A DNA stretch of 41,463 nucleotides from Pseudomonas palleroniana (GTDB taxonomy: Bacteria; Pseudomonadota; Gammaproteobacteria; Pseudomonadales; Pseudomonadaceae), in NCBI RefSeq assembly GCF_003031675.1, contig NZ_PYWX01000058.1, positions 1 through 41,463 of the forward strand. Reading direction: 5' to 3'. Under the pieces are notes generated by a model that saw only the letters and a list, made by a program, of their open reading frames with translations, had not been told where the DNA came from and ran no database searches. Shown here piece after piece: positions 14,265-21,746 of the stretch (position 1 is the first letter of the stretch; each line of letters begins with the position of its first letter). Position numbers and translations under genes: made by a program.

Positions 14265-15419
14265 ATGTCAGAGCGCTTTTACCCACCCACCGAAGAACAG
14301 CTACTCAAACATCGGATCCTGATCCCGCAGCCATCGCGTGTGCCGTACTCGCCGGCTGTTGATTTTTTCGAGCAGCCCCCTGCCCCGCCCCCCACGCTAG
14401 CCAAGCCTCCCGGCTGCGTTTTCATCAAGCCCTGCCAACTGCCTGACGGTGTCACCCACTACTTCAACCCCACCGGTTACATCCCGTTGGAGCTGATCAA
14501 GGAGTACGCCCATTTAAGCCTGCTGGGTGGGCGTGAGGTGGATGGCCGAGGGGCGGTTGCCTTGCGCAAGATCGGCGGCAACGCACTGCCTGCAGGCTTG
14601 GGAGAGTTGGCATTGCGTTCGGCGGTTCTGGAGTCGGCGGCCACTGCCGTCGGGTCTGTCGCTGGAGGCTTGTTGACAGGGTTGGTGGCGCTGGCTTGGC
14701 CGTCGGAGCTGGGTGACAGCGCCCTCTACAGCGAGGAGCAATTGCGCTCGATGCAACGGGCGCGTTCGCAGATGCGCTTGCACATAGAACAACGCGAGGA
14801 CGGCACGCTCAAGGGGTATGGGTTTTACACGGGCAATAATGCCGATTGGCAGATGATCGATGTGGTGCAGTTCCAAACCCGTGGCGACCAGTTTGTGGCA
14901 GACCTGAATGAAGGCGTGGAGCTGATCTGGACGCCCGCCGTTGACCCAGGTGACACGCTGGGTATTCCCGCCCTGGAGGCTGCGCCGCAGGCGCCGGTGA
15001 TCTGGATTTACCCGCCGACGGAGAAGGCGGCGCAGATTCTGGTGAACCCGATTTACCCGCCGGAGTATCGGGATTTTATTCTGGTATTCCCGGTTGAGTC
15101 GGGGGTTCGGCCGCTGTATGTGGTGGTCAGTGTCAAGGCTGGGGATCACAAGTACCACAAGGCACCTAATACTGAACAAATAACTGGCTTCGAAAACCTG
15201 ATCAAAGCAAAACCTATGACTCCCAGACAGGGAGGTGCCGGGTTGAGAGAGCGTTGGATTGAGGAAAAGGGCCGGAGAATCTATGAATGGGACTCTCAAC
15301 ATGGGGAGTTGGAAGTTTATCTAGCAAGTGATGGGAGTCATCTAGGTGCATTCAGCCACGTAACCGGCGAGCAGCTAAAAGGGCCGAAGAAAAAACGAAA
15401 CATCAAAAAATACCTATGA
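14265..15419 (+). CDS. S-pyocin-domain bacteriocin with colicin E3-type 16S rRNase domain
   Basis: A 384-residue toxin. The last about 95 residues closely match the colicin E3 cytotoxic domain, which cuts 16S rRNA in the decoding centre. YEWDSQHGELE and KKRNIKKYL are recognisable, and the E3 catalytic set Asp510/His513/Glu517/Arg545 corresponds to Asp343, His346, Glu350 and Arg378, all present. Residues about 105-290 resemble the pyocin S translocation domain (ALPAGLGELALRSAVLESAA; IYPPTEKAAQIL). The N-terminal about 100 residues are Pro-rich and short; no typical 200-300-residue receptor-binding domain is present, so it is smaller than S-type pyocins. The immunity gene follows after 7 bp. 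It should be released by lysis, or by another export route. Confidence 0.88.
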   Translation: MSERFYPPTEEQLLKHRILIPQPSRVPYSPAVDFFEQPPAPPPTLAKPPGCVFIKPCQLPDGVTHYFNPTGYIPLELIKEYAHLSLLGGREVDGRGAVALRKIGGNALPAGLGELALRSAVLESAATAVGSVAGGLLTGLVALAWPSELGDSALYSEEQLRSMQRARSQMRLHIEQREDGTLKGYGFYTGNNADWQMIDVVQFQTRGDQFVADLNEGVELIWTPAVDPGDTLGIPALEAAPQAPVIWIYPPTEKAAQILVNPIYPPEYRDFILVFPVESGVRPLYVVVSVKAGDHKYHKAPNTEQITGFENLIKAKPMTPRQGGAGLRERWIEEKGRRIYEWDSQHGELEVYLASDGSHLGAFSHVTGEQLKGPKKKRNIKKYL

Positions 15420-15426
15420 GGGCTAC

Positions 15427-15684
15427 ATGGGACTGAAAGTGAGATTGGAATGGTTCGACAGAACCACAGAGTTGCTGCGCGGAACGCAGGACTCAGCGGA
15501 TTTGGGAGATGACTTCTCCGTGATTTCCAAGCTGGGTCTGTCGGCAACCGAGGACGTCAATAACGGCATGTTTGAACTACGCAGGGAGTGGCTAGCAGTG
15601 ATACAGGCTCACTTCGCTCATGAAATTGCCCTGTCAGAGAGCGACTACTTCATCGCCTTTGATTACGAAGATGCGAACGAATAG
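15427..15684 (+). CDS. Colicin E3/cloacin-type immunity protein
   Basis: An 85-residue acidic protein matching the E3/cloacin immunity family: MGLKVRLEWFDRTTELLRGT, GDDFSVISKLG, NNGMFELRREWLAVIQAHF and a C-terminal YFIAFDYEDANE, all aligned by eye with the 84-residue E3 immunity protein. It binds the rRNase domain and protects the producer. It starts 7 bp after the toxin stop, with TGAGGG as ribosome site. This is the cognate immunity gene by position and similarity. Confidence 0.9.
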   Translation: MGLKVRLEWFDRTTELLRGTQDSADLGDDFSVISKLGLSATEDVNNGMFELRREWLAVIQAHFAHEIALSESDYFIAFDYEDANE

Positions 15685-15708
15685 CACACATCTGGAGAAT
15701 TCAGCTTC

Positions 15709-16338
15709 ATGCGCAGGCTGTCACTGACAAACAAAAAACTTCGCAACATCCCCCGGCACCTCAGAGCCCTGACGCGCTGGGCAGACGGCTACGAAGGCTG
15801 CTTTTACGACCCCTTACCGTCGCCCCCCGACTACGTGGACCTGAAAATTCCCGTTATCGAAAACCTTGTTGAAGGTCATCAAACCACGCCGGAGATTCTG
15901 ACGCATTGCGCTCAACAGTTGATCAAGGTTGCAGGCCACTTGATCGAAGCACGGTCAGACGATGACCCTGAGTGCTGGATCGTCGCCTGCATCATGGTCC
16001 CGGACATGTTCTCAAGCCGAGTCTGTGTCTACACCGATAAAGCCCGCTATCTCGGGCACACCCAACCCTTCGATTACGAGTACTTCCGTCAAACCCGCAT
16101 CACGGACCGAAGCCTTGCCCGCGAATGGGGATTGGTCGTTCCGCCAGGGCTCCACGAAGTTGGCTTTCACTTTACCCACGAGAACGAAAACGCAGAGGTT
16201 TTCGAGTCAGAGCATTGGTACTTCGGCGAAATCAGCACGACCGATGAAGACCCTGGCGCAGAGCGCTGGAAGTATCAAACCTTCAGATCCTTCCAAGCGC
16301 AGCATCCGCATTTGTTCGCTCCGTTCAAACTGGCGTAA
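15709..16338 (+). CDS. DUF3916 protein within the bacteriocin operon
   Basis: A 209-residue protein with the DUF3916 pattern: LRALTRWADGYEGCFYDPLP, DYVDLKIPVIENLVEGHQTT, then CWIVACIMVPDMFSSRVCVY and TDK. There is no signal peptide or membrane segment. The function is unknown to me. It lies 24 bp after the immunity gene and 22 bp before a second immunity gene, on the same strand, with a TGGAGA ribosome site. The location strongly suggests a role linked to the bacteriocin (second immunity type, release or regulation), but this is inference from place only. Confidence 0.8.
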   Translation: MRRLSLTNKKLRNIPRHLRALTRWADGYEGCFYDPLPSPPDYVDLKIPVIENLVEGHQTTPEILTHCAQQLIKVAGHLIEARSDDDPECWIVACIMVPDMFSSRVCVYTDKARYLGHTQPFDYEYFRQTRITDRSLAREWGLVVPPGLHEVGFHFTHENENAEVFESEHWYFGEISTTDEDPGAERWKYQTFRSFQAQHPHLFAPFKLA

Positions 16339-16360
16339 TTAGCGGCAGAGAGCTTTCCAA

Positions 16361-16600
16361 ATGACGATGAAAATCAGATTGCGTTGGTACGAAAAGCACA
16401 GCAATGACTTGAAGGCGGATGAGTACTCAGCGGAAATTGCAGATCCAGACAGTGTCTTTGAAGCGTTGGATCTAGCCGAAGAAACCGCGATATATGCCGA
16501 CGTATTCAACGTTCTGCCTAGCTGGATAATGATTATTCAGCCGCATTTCCAGCACATGATTGAACCCGACCGACTCGACTACCAAATCTCTTTCCGCTAA
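16361..16600 (+). CDS. Second E3-type immunity protein (diverged paralogue)
   Basis: A 79-residue protein of the same family as the cognate immunity protein: MKIRLRWYEKHSNDLKADEY, DPDSVFEALDLAEE, VLPSWIMIIQPHFQHMIEPD and DYQISFR. The core contact region (NNG) is replaced by ADVFN. No toxin gene lies with it, so it is an orphan immunity gene that may protect against a related E3-type bacteriocin from competitors. A start one codon later (16367) is equally possible. Confidence 0.82.
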   Translation: MTMKIRLRWYEKHSNDLKADEYSAEIADPDSVFEALDLAEETAIYADVFNVLPSWIMIIQPHFQHMIEPDRLDYQISFR

Positions 16601-16775
16601 CAAGGCGCTTGGCCACCGCCGCCAAAGCAACCCAAGAAGGTGTCTTGATGCAATGAAACCCACACCGCAAAAGCCCGCCTTCTAGCGCTCACTGGACTCT
16701 TAATATCAAACGCCAGTTGCACACTCCATGAAGGACAGCGATACGAGCATCGGGGCCTGCCAGGCATACCGAGGT

Positions 16776-16822
16776 GATCCCATCGCAGCCTCGCTGGGGC
16801 TCGACAGCTCCCACAGGGGATC
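16776..16822. repeat. REP-like element upstream of the histidine kinase 3' end
   Basis: GATCCCATCGCAGCC..CTCGACAGCTCCCACAGGGGATC has GATCCC/GGGATC ends and a REP-type GCAGC core, a form common in P. fluorescens intergenic DNA. It lies between the second immunity gene and the convergent kinase gene. Confidence 0.6.
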
Positions 16823-16837
16823 GGAGGTGCGGCCGCT

Positions 16838-18190
16838 TCAGGTGTTCTCAAATACCAACCGCGCACACAACCCGCCCCGCTCGCGGTTATGCAGCGCCAA
16901 GCGGCAGCCGATCTTGCCGACGATCATCTGCACAATCGCCAACCCCAACCCCGCGCCATTGGCATTGCCTCGGCTGTAAAACCGCTCGAACAGGCGCTCC
17001 ATCTGCGCCTCGTCAATCCCCGGGCCCTGGTCTTTCACGCTCAGGCAATGGCTGCCGATCACGACTTTCACTTCGCTGCCCGCCGGGGAGAAGTTGAGGG
17101 CGTTGGTGACCAGGTTCTGGAACGCAATGGCCAGCGCTACCGGCTCGGTGGCGACCCAGCAAGCCTCATTGCCTTCGAGCACCAGGTCCACGCCTTTTTC
17201 CAGGGCGAGCGGGGTCAACTCGGCCAGCTCTTCGCGCACCAGTTCGGTCAGTTGCACCCGTTCACATACGGGGTTGTTCAGTTGCGGTTCGATGCGTGCC
17301 ATGGTCAGCAGTTGGCTGCCGATACGGGTGGCGCGGTCGACGCCGTTGACCAGGAATTCCAATGCCTCGCGCCGCTGTTCTTCCGTGACGGCGCTCTGCG
17401 CGTTCTGGGCATGAATGCGCAAGATCGCCAGCGGCGTGCGCAGTTCGTGGGCGGCGTCGGCGATGAAACGGCGCTCACGGTCCAGCAGTTCATCCACCTG
17501 GACCAACAGGCGGTTGAGCGCGGTTTGCATGGGCTCCAGGTCGCCAGGCAAGGGCTTGAGGTGTAAGGGTTGCAAGGTCTCGGCGGTTCGCCCACGGATG
17601 GACAGGGCCATGCGGCGCAACGGTTTGAAGCCCCAGCCGATCACCAGCCAGATCAACAGCGCCAGCAGCGGTACGCCGATCAGCGTGGGCCAGAGGGTAT
17701 GGCGCACAATGCGCTGGATCAGGTCCTGGCGGATGTCATCGCGCTCGCCCACCCAGATCAACAGGCCCTGCTGCGGGTCGGCCAGGAGGAAGGCGCACCA
17801 GTCGTTGCCGTTGTCCATCAGGTCGTGGGAACCGAGGGTCGCGGGCGGCGCCGCCAGCACGGGGGCTTCGGCGGAGCGCACGAGCAATTCACCCGAGCTG
17901 TTCCAGACCTGGAACGTCAGGCGGGTTTCATAGGGGTGGGCGGCGCCATCCTCGCCCACTCGGCTCATGGCCTGGTCAAACGCCTGGTACAGCCGGTCCC
18001 AATCCGCTTCGCCGGGGTCACGCTGGCGCAACACGCCTTGCAGCAGGCGCGCACTCTGGGCGAGTTGCGCGTCGTAGACTTCTTCGATTTCGTGGTGGCT
18101 GTCACGCAGCACCAACCAGCTGATCAGGGCGTCACCCGCCAGGATCAGCAGCAATACAGGGACGAGGATGCGCGCGCGCAGCGAGGTCAT
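16838..18190 (-). CDS. Sensor histidine kinase (QseC/PmrB/TctE type)
   Basis: A 450-residue membrane kinase. TM1 at about 7-27, a periplasmic 2CSK_N-like sensor at 28-160, TM2 at 165-188, a HAMP segment, then the H-box with phospho-acceptor His248 (AAHELRTPLAIL). The N, G1 and G2 boxes follow (AFQNLVTNALNFSPAGSEV, KDQGPGIDEAQ, NGAGLGLAIVQMIVG). It phosphorylates the response regulator encoded just before it; the ATG overlaps that stop (ATGA, 18187-18190). The sensor domain is of the class that reads cations, peptides or small molecules. No signal is identifiable. Confidence 0.88.
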   Translation of the reverse strand: MTSLRARILVPVLLLILAGDALISWLVLRDSHHEIEEVYDAQLAQSARLLQGVLRQRDPGEADWDRLYQAFDQAMSRVGEDGAAHPYETRLTFQVWNSSGELLVRSAEAPVLAAPPATLGSHDLMDNGNDWCAFLLADPQQGLLIWVGERDDIRQDLIQRIVRHTLWPTLIGVPLLALLIWLVIGWGFKPLRRMALSIRGRTAETLQPLHLKPLPGDLEPMQTALNRLLVQVDELLDRERRFIADAAHELRTPLAILRIHAQNAQSAVTEEQRREALEFLVNGVDRATRIGSQLLTMARIEPQLNNPVCERVQLTELVREELAELTPLALEKGVDLVLEGNEACWVATEPVALAIAFQNLVTNALNFSPAGSEVKVVIGSHCLSVKDQGPGIDEAQMERLFERFYSRGNANGAGLGLAIVQMIVGKIGCRLALHNRERGGLCARLVFENT

Positions 18191-18849
18191 GGTTTGAGCG
18201 CCAGTACATAGCCAACGCCGCGCACGGTGCGGATCAGCTCGGTGGATAACTTTTTGCGCAGGTTATGGATCAACACTTCCAAGGTATTGCTCTCGACCCG
18301 ATCCTGCCAGCCATACAGCGCACGGGACAGGCGCTCGCGGGTCACTACCTTGCCGGGGCGCACCATCAGTTGGTGCAGCAGTTGGTATTCCATCGGGGTG
18401 ACGATGATGTCGGCGTCCTGGTAGCGCACCTGCTGGGTCGCCGGGTCGAGGCTGATGCCCGCGTGCTCGAGCATCGGTTGCGCACGCCCCTGACTGCGGC
18501 GCAACAGAGCGCGCACGCGGGCTTTGAGTTCTTCGACATCGAAGGGTTTGATCAGGTAGTCATCCGCGCCGGCATCCAGCCCGGCGATGCGCTCGGCGGT
18601 GCCGTCGCGGGCGGTGAGGATCAGCACCGGGATATCGTGCTGCGCGGCGCGCAATTGCTGCAACAGGTCGAGACCATCGAGGCGCGGCAAGCCGAGGTCG
18701 AGCAGCAGCAGGTCGAAGCTCTCCGTGCGCAGGGCATGCAGGGCCGCGAGGCCATCGTGCAGCCAATCGAGGGTGTAGCCTTCGGCGCCCAACGCCACGC
18801 GAATGCCCTGGCCGAGGGCACGATCATCTTCGACGAGGAGTAGGCGCAT
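18187..18849 (-). CDS. OmpR-family response regulator (QseB/PmrA type)
   Basis: A 220-residue regulator. The receiver domain has acidic pocket EDD (7-9), phospho-acceptor Asp51 (LLLLDLGLP) and the switch Lys in LIKPFDVEEL. The winged-helix C-terminal domain has MEYQLLHQLMVRPGKVVTRE, SNTLEVLIHNLRKKL and VRGVGYVLA. I start it at MRLLLVEDD (18849); the 28 extra residues of the longer frame are not family-like. It is divergent from the PepSY gene. A direct-repeat box of PmrA type lies in the intergenic region, so autoregulation and control of the PepSY operon are likely. Confidence 0.9.
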   Translation of the reverse strand: MRLLLVEDDRALGQGIRVALGAEGYTLDWLHDGLAALHALRTESFDLLLLDLGLPRLDGLDLLQQLRAAQHDIPVLILTARDGTAERIAGLDAGADDYLIKPFDVEELKARVRALLRRSQGRAQPMLEHAGISLDPATQQVRYQDADIIVTPMEYQLLHQLMVRPGKVVTRERLSRALYGWQDRVESNTLEVLIHNLRKKLSTELIRTVRGVGYVLALKP

Positions 18850-18933
18850 AGCGAAATCTCTGTAGGAAACGGCCGCATCATGCCGGGTTCTGGCCCTGTC
18901 TATTTCGGCAAAGATGTTACGGCGCATTGCCAA

Positions 18934-18952
18934 CTAAGCTTGCGCTAAGGTT
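18934..18952. promoter_or_regulatory. PmrA/QseB-type direct-repeat box
   Basis: CTAAGCTT and CTAAGGTT stand 11 bp apart start to start (18934 and 18945). One helical-turn spacing of direct repeats is the pattern bound by PmrA/QseB-type dimers (CTTAAGGTT-type). The box is between the divergent response-regulator and PepSY starts, 85 and 45 bp away. Confidence 0.6.
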
Positions 18953-18996
18953 GGTTTTGCACTGTGAAACCTCCCACATTTGCTGAGAGCTTTTCC

Positions 18997-19263
18997 ATGC
19001 GCAAAATTCTCCTGCTGTCCCTGATTCTCGCCAGCCCCCTGGCCGTCGCCGGCCCGCAGTGCACCACCGCCGAGCGTTCACAGTGGCAAGACGAAAAAGC
19101 CTTCCAGGACAAGCTCAAAGCCGAGGGCTACACGATCAGCAAATTCAAAGTCACCGACGGCAATTGCTACGAGATCTACGGCTTCGACAAGGACAAGCGC
19201 AAGGTCGAGATCTATCACGACCCGGTCACCGGCAAAGCCGTGAAGACTGAGATCAAGGGCTGA
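18997..19263 (+). CDS. Small periplasmic PepSY-domain protein
   Basis: An 88-residue exported protein. Residues 1-18 (MRKILLLSLILASPLAVA) are a Sec signal peptide with cleavage after AVA. The rest is one PepSY module: WQDEKAFQDKLKAEGYTISK, FKVTDGNCYEIYGFDKDKRK, VEIYHDPVTGKAV. Cys near the mature N-terminus and in DGNCYE could form a disulfide. PepSY modules are often peptidase inhibitors or partners of redox membrane proteins. The next gene is cytochrome b, 1 bp away, a common association. I chose the ATG at 18997 over 18964 because it starts the signal peptide. Confidence 0.88.
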   Translation: MRKILLLSLILASPLAVAGPQCTTAERSQWQDEKAFQDKLKAEGYTISKFKVTDGNCYEIYGFDKDKRKVEIYHDPVTGKAVKTEIKG

Positions 19264-19264
19264 T

Positions 19265-19810
19265 ATGCCGGGCGACTCCCTGCGTCTGTGGGACCCGCTG
19301 GTCAGGCTGTTTCATCTGTCGATCGCCGGGGTCTTCATCGCCAACTACGGCCTGAATGAGGCGGGCGATACCTGGCATGTCTGGCTGGGCTACTACGCCA
19401 TGGCCTGGCTGCTGGTGCGCACCGTGTGGGGGTTCGTCGGGCCGCGCAGCGCACGCTGGGCAGACTTCTGGCCCACGCCAAAACGCCTGAACGCCCACGT
19501 GCGCTCCCTGCTCAACCGCAACCCGCAACATCGCTTGGGCCATTCGCCGCTGGGTGCGCTGGTGATGGTGTTGATGCTGTCGGCATTGCTGACACTGGGT
19601 GTCAGCGGTTTCCTGATGCAGGAAGTGGACGCGCTATGGGGCGCCGACTGGCCGCTGCAAGTCCACGCGAGCGCCGCCAATGTGCTGCTGGCGCTGGTGT
19701 GCGTGCATGTGCTGGCCGCCGTATTTGAAAGTATCCAGGTGAAGGACAACCTGCCGTTATCCATGCTCACCGGCCGCAGGAAGCGCTTGCCGGATGAACG
19801 TGCGCAGTAA
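19265..19810 (+). CDS. Cytochrome b561/b-type membrane protein
   Basis: A 181-residue protein with four hydrophobic helices and the di-haem cytochrome b pattern. Likely ligands are His17 (LVRLFHLSIAG), His38 (TWHVWLGYY), His134 (LQVHASAANVL) and His148 (VHVLAAVFESI). Helices are at about 13-33, 40-60, 95-115 and 130-155. It probably carries electrons across the inner membrane between the quinone pool and a periplasmic partner. The PepSY gene ends 1 bp upstream, so they form one operon controlled by the divergent two-component system. No soluble redox partner is obvious in the operon. Confidence 0.88.
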   Translation: MPGDSLRLWDPLVRLFHLSIAGVFIANYGLNEAGDTWHVWLGYYAMAWLLVRTVWGFVGPRSARWADFWPTPKRLNAHVRSLLNRNPQHRLGHSPLGALVMVLMLSALLTLGVSGFLMQEVDALWGADWPLQVHASAANVLLALVCVHVLAAVFESIQVKDNLPLSMLTGRRKRLPDERAQ

Positions 19811-19830
19811 TCTTTTCCGACAGGTTCTCT

Positions 19831-21099
19831 ATGCGCTCCGCCTTAATCATCTGCAGCCTGCTCGCGGTATTTTTCGCTGCCTGGCAAAGCCATCCGCCGC
19901 ATACCCTGGCACCATTTGCCCAAGCCGGCCCGAGCGATACACCAGCCGCCACGACGCCGCACTACACCAGCCGTTTTGTGTCCTCGCAGCTCACCGATTT
20001 TGTGCACTCCTCCTCCGTGACAGCCCTGCCCGGCGGTGATCTGATGGCGGTGTGGTTTGCCGGCTCTCGCGAAGGCGCCGCCGATGTGCAGGTGCGCACT
20101 GCGCGGTTTGATGCGCGTAGCGGCGAATGGGGCGCCGAGCAGGTGTTGGCCACGCGTGAAAGCACCCGCGATGGCACCCAGCGCTACATTCGCAAGTTGG
20201 GCAACCCGGTGATCGCGCTGGGTCCGGATCAACGCCTGTGGATGTTTTATGTGTCGGTGTCGGTCGGTGGTTGGGCCACCAGCGCGATCAACGTGATGGT
20301 CTCGCAGGATCTGGGCGCGAACTGGTCGGCGCCTCGCCAACTGGTGACCTCGCCCTTCTTCAACATCAGCACGCTGGTGCGTGCCGCGCCGGTGTTTCAT
20401 GCCGACGGCTCCATCGGCCTGCCGGTTTACCACGAGTTCATGGGCAAGTTTGCCGAGTACTTGTACCTGAGCGCCGACGGTGCGGTGATCGATAAATTCC
20501 GTATCAGTCGCGGCAAGCATTCCCTGCAACCGACCATCGTGCCGCAGGATGGCCAGCGCGCCGTGGCGATGCTGCGTTATGCCGGTGACACCCACCACCG
20601 GGTCCTCGCCAGCCGCACCGAAGATGCCGGGCAAACCTGGAGCGAACCCTACCCACTGGCCCCCGCCAACCCCAATTCGTCGCTGGCGGCCGTCGCCACC
20701 CAGCACGAGGGCCTGCTGGTGGCCCTCAACGACCTGCAAGACGGTCGCTTCAAACTCAGCCTCTACGGCACCGACGCCCGTCTCAGCCAGTGGCGCAGCG
20801 TGATCGAGTTGGACCAGTCGCCTGACCCGCAGGGCCAACCGTTCGCCCCCGAGGTGTACAAAGAGATCATCGGCGAAGGCTTTCGCGCCTCCAGCGGGGC
20901 CCGGCGCCTGCCGCTGGCACAACGTTTCCTGAGCAACCTGGACTACCGCGTGTGCAAGCCGCGTGGCTGTGAATTCGAATATGAATACCCCTACTTCAGC
21001 CGCAGCCCGGACGGCATGTACCACCTGGTGTACTCCTGGAATAACACCTTTATCAAACACGTCAGCTTCAACGAAGCCTGGCTCGCGGAGCGTCTGTGA
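19831..21099 (+). CDS. Sialidase-like BNR-repeat protein, exported
   Basis: A 422-residue protein with an N-terminal hydrophobic signal/anchor (1-18) and the BNR_2 sialidase-like propeller. Two Asp-boxes are visible: SQDLGANWSAP and TEDAGQTWSEP. The N-terminal propeller start is VTALPGGDLMAVWFAGSREG, and the C-terminal blade is PDGMYHLVYSWNNTFIKHVS, a standard feature of bacterial BNR_2 proteins. I did not find the full sialidase Arg triad, so true sialidase activity is doubtful. It is followed by a membrane protein (TGATG overlap) and an LTA-synthase-like gene, which suggests a role in cell-surface glycan handling. Confidence 0.8.
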   Translation: MRSALIICSLLAVFFAAWQSHPPHTLAPFAQAGPSDTPAATTPHYTSRFVSSQLTDFVHSSSVTALPGGDLMAVWFAGSREGAADVQVRTARFDARSGEWGAEQVLATRESTRDGTQRYIRKLGNPVIALGPDQRLWMFYVSVSVGGWATSAINVMVSQDLGANWSAPRQLVTSPFFNISTLVRAAPVFHADGSIGLPVYHEFMGKFAEYLYLSADGAVIDKFRISRGKHSLQPTIVPQDGQRAVAMLRYAGDTHHRVLASRTEDAGQTWSEPYPLAPANPNSSLAAVATQHEGLLVALNDLQDGRFKLSLYGTDARLSQWRSVIELDQSPDPQGQPFAPEVYKEIIGEGFRASSGARRLPLAQRFLSNLDYRVCKPRGCEFEYEYPYFSRSPDGMYHLVYSWNNTFIKHVSFNEAWLAERL

Positions 21100-21710
21100 T
21101 GATGTCGTTGTGGCAAGCCCATTTGAGTTTTGTGCTGCTGGGCTTTGTGCTCTCCAGCACGCTGGGATCCACCCGGCGATGGCGGCCATGGTTGCTGCCG
21201 ATGTGGGCAGGGCTCAGCTTCATTCCCGTGCATGAACTGCCGCTGGCCGCCTACGTGCGCAGCTTCACCGATGACTTGGCCATCAGCACCCTGGTGTTGC
21301 TGGCGTGGGTCGCGCTCTGCCGTTTGGGGCTGCGGCAACCGCTTGAGCCCAGGCATCAACTGCAACTGCTGATGCTGTTCGGTGGGCTGAGCCTGCTGCT
21401 GTATCCGGCCACGCTGGGGCTGACGTATGTCGACCCTTACCGTTGGGGTTTCAACCCGCGCCCGATGATCGTGATGGTGGCAGCTGCCGCGTTGTTACTG
21501 GTGTGGCTGCGCAATGCCCTATGCGTCTGGATGCTGGCGCTGGGCACCCTGGCGTTCGCCTTGCGGCTCAAGGCTTCGGAGAACTACTGGGATTATCTGG
21601 TCGATCCGCTGTTGGCGGGTTACTGCCTGGTCGCAGGCTTATCGCAACTCAAACTGTGGGAGCGGGCTTGCTCGCGATGGCGTCGGCACGGCCAGAGCCG
21701 CTTTGGCTGA
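21099..21710 (+). CDS. Multi-pass membrane protein, REP-derived C-terminus
   Basis: A 203-residue protein with about six hydrophobic segments and no family I recognise. The sialidase-like gene's TGA overlaps its ATG (TGATG, 21097-21101); GTG at 21096 and ATG at 21102 are alternative starts. It is probably a partner of the flanking genes in one operon. The last about 18 codons (KLWERACSRWRRHGQSRFG) are read through a REP sequence at 21654-21680, so the original C-terminus was replaced when the REP arrived, just after a Leu-rich helix. The real ancestral end must have been near residue 185. Confidence 0.75.
   Translation: MMSLWQAHLSFVLLGFVLSSTLGSTRRWRPWLLPMWAGLSFIPVHELPLAAYVRSFTDDLAISTLVLLAWVALCRLGLRQPLEPRHQLQLLMLFGGLSLLLYPATLGLTYVDPYRWGFNPRPMIVMVAAAALLLVWLRNALCVWMLALGTLAFALRLKASENYWDYLVDPLLAGYCLVAGLSQLKLWERACSRWRRHGQSRFG
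21654..21680. repeat. REP element inside a coding region
   Basis: CTGTGGGAGCGGGCTTGCTC followed by GCGATGG is a classic Pseudomonas REP, with the GCGGGC..GCTCGC stem. It supplies the last codons of the membrane-protein gene. Confidence 0.85.
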
Positions 21711-21746
21711 TACACGCTGCATCGATTCAAAAAATGAGGACGAAAC

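Noticed and set aside
14514..15302. 262-aa minus-strand frame inside the bacteriocin gene
   Set aside because: Antisense of a gene with clear colicin E3 and pyocin motifs; high-GC DNA gives long shadow frames.
19843..21189. 448-aa minus-strand frame opposite the sialidase-like gene
   Set aside because: Plus-strand frame has signal peptide, Asp-boxes and operon overlaps; the minus frame has a composition typical of antisense shadows.
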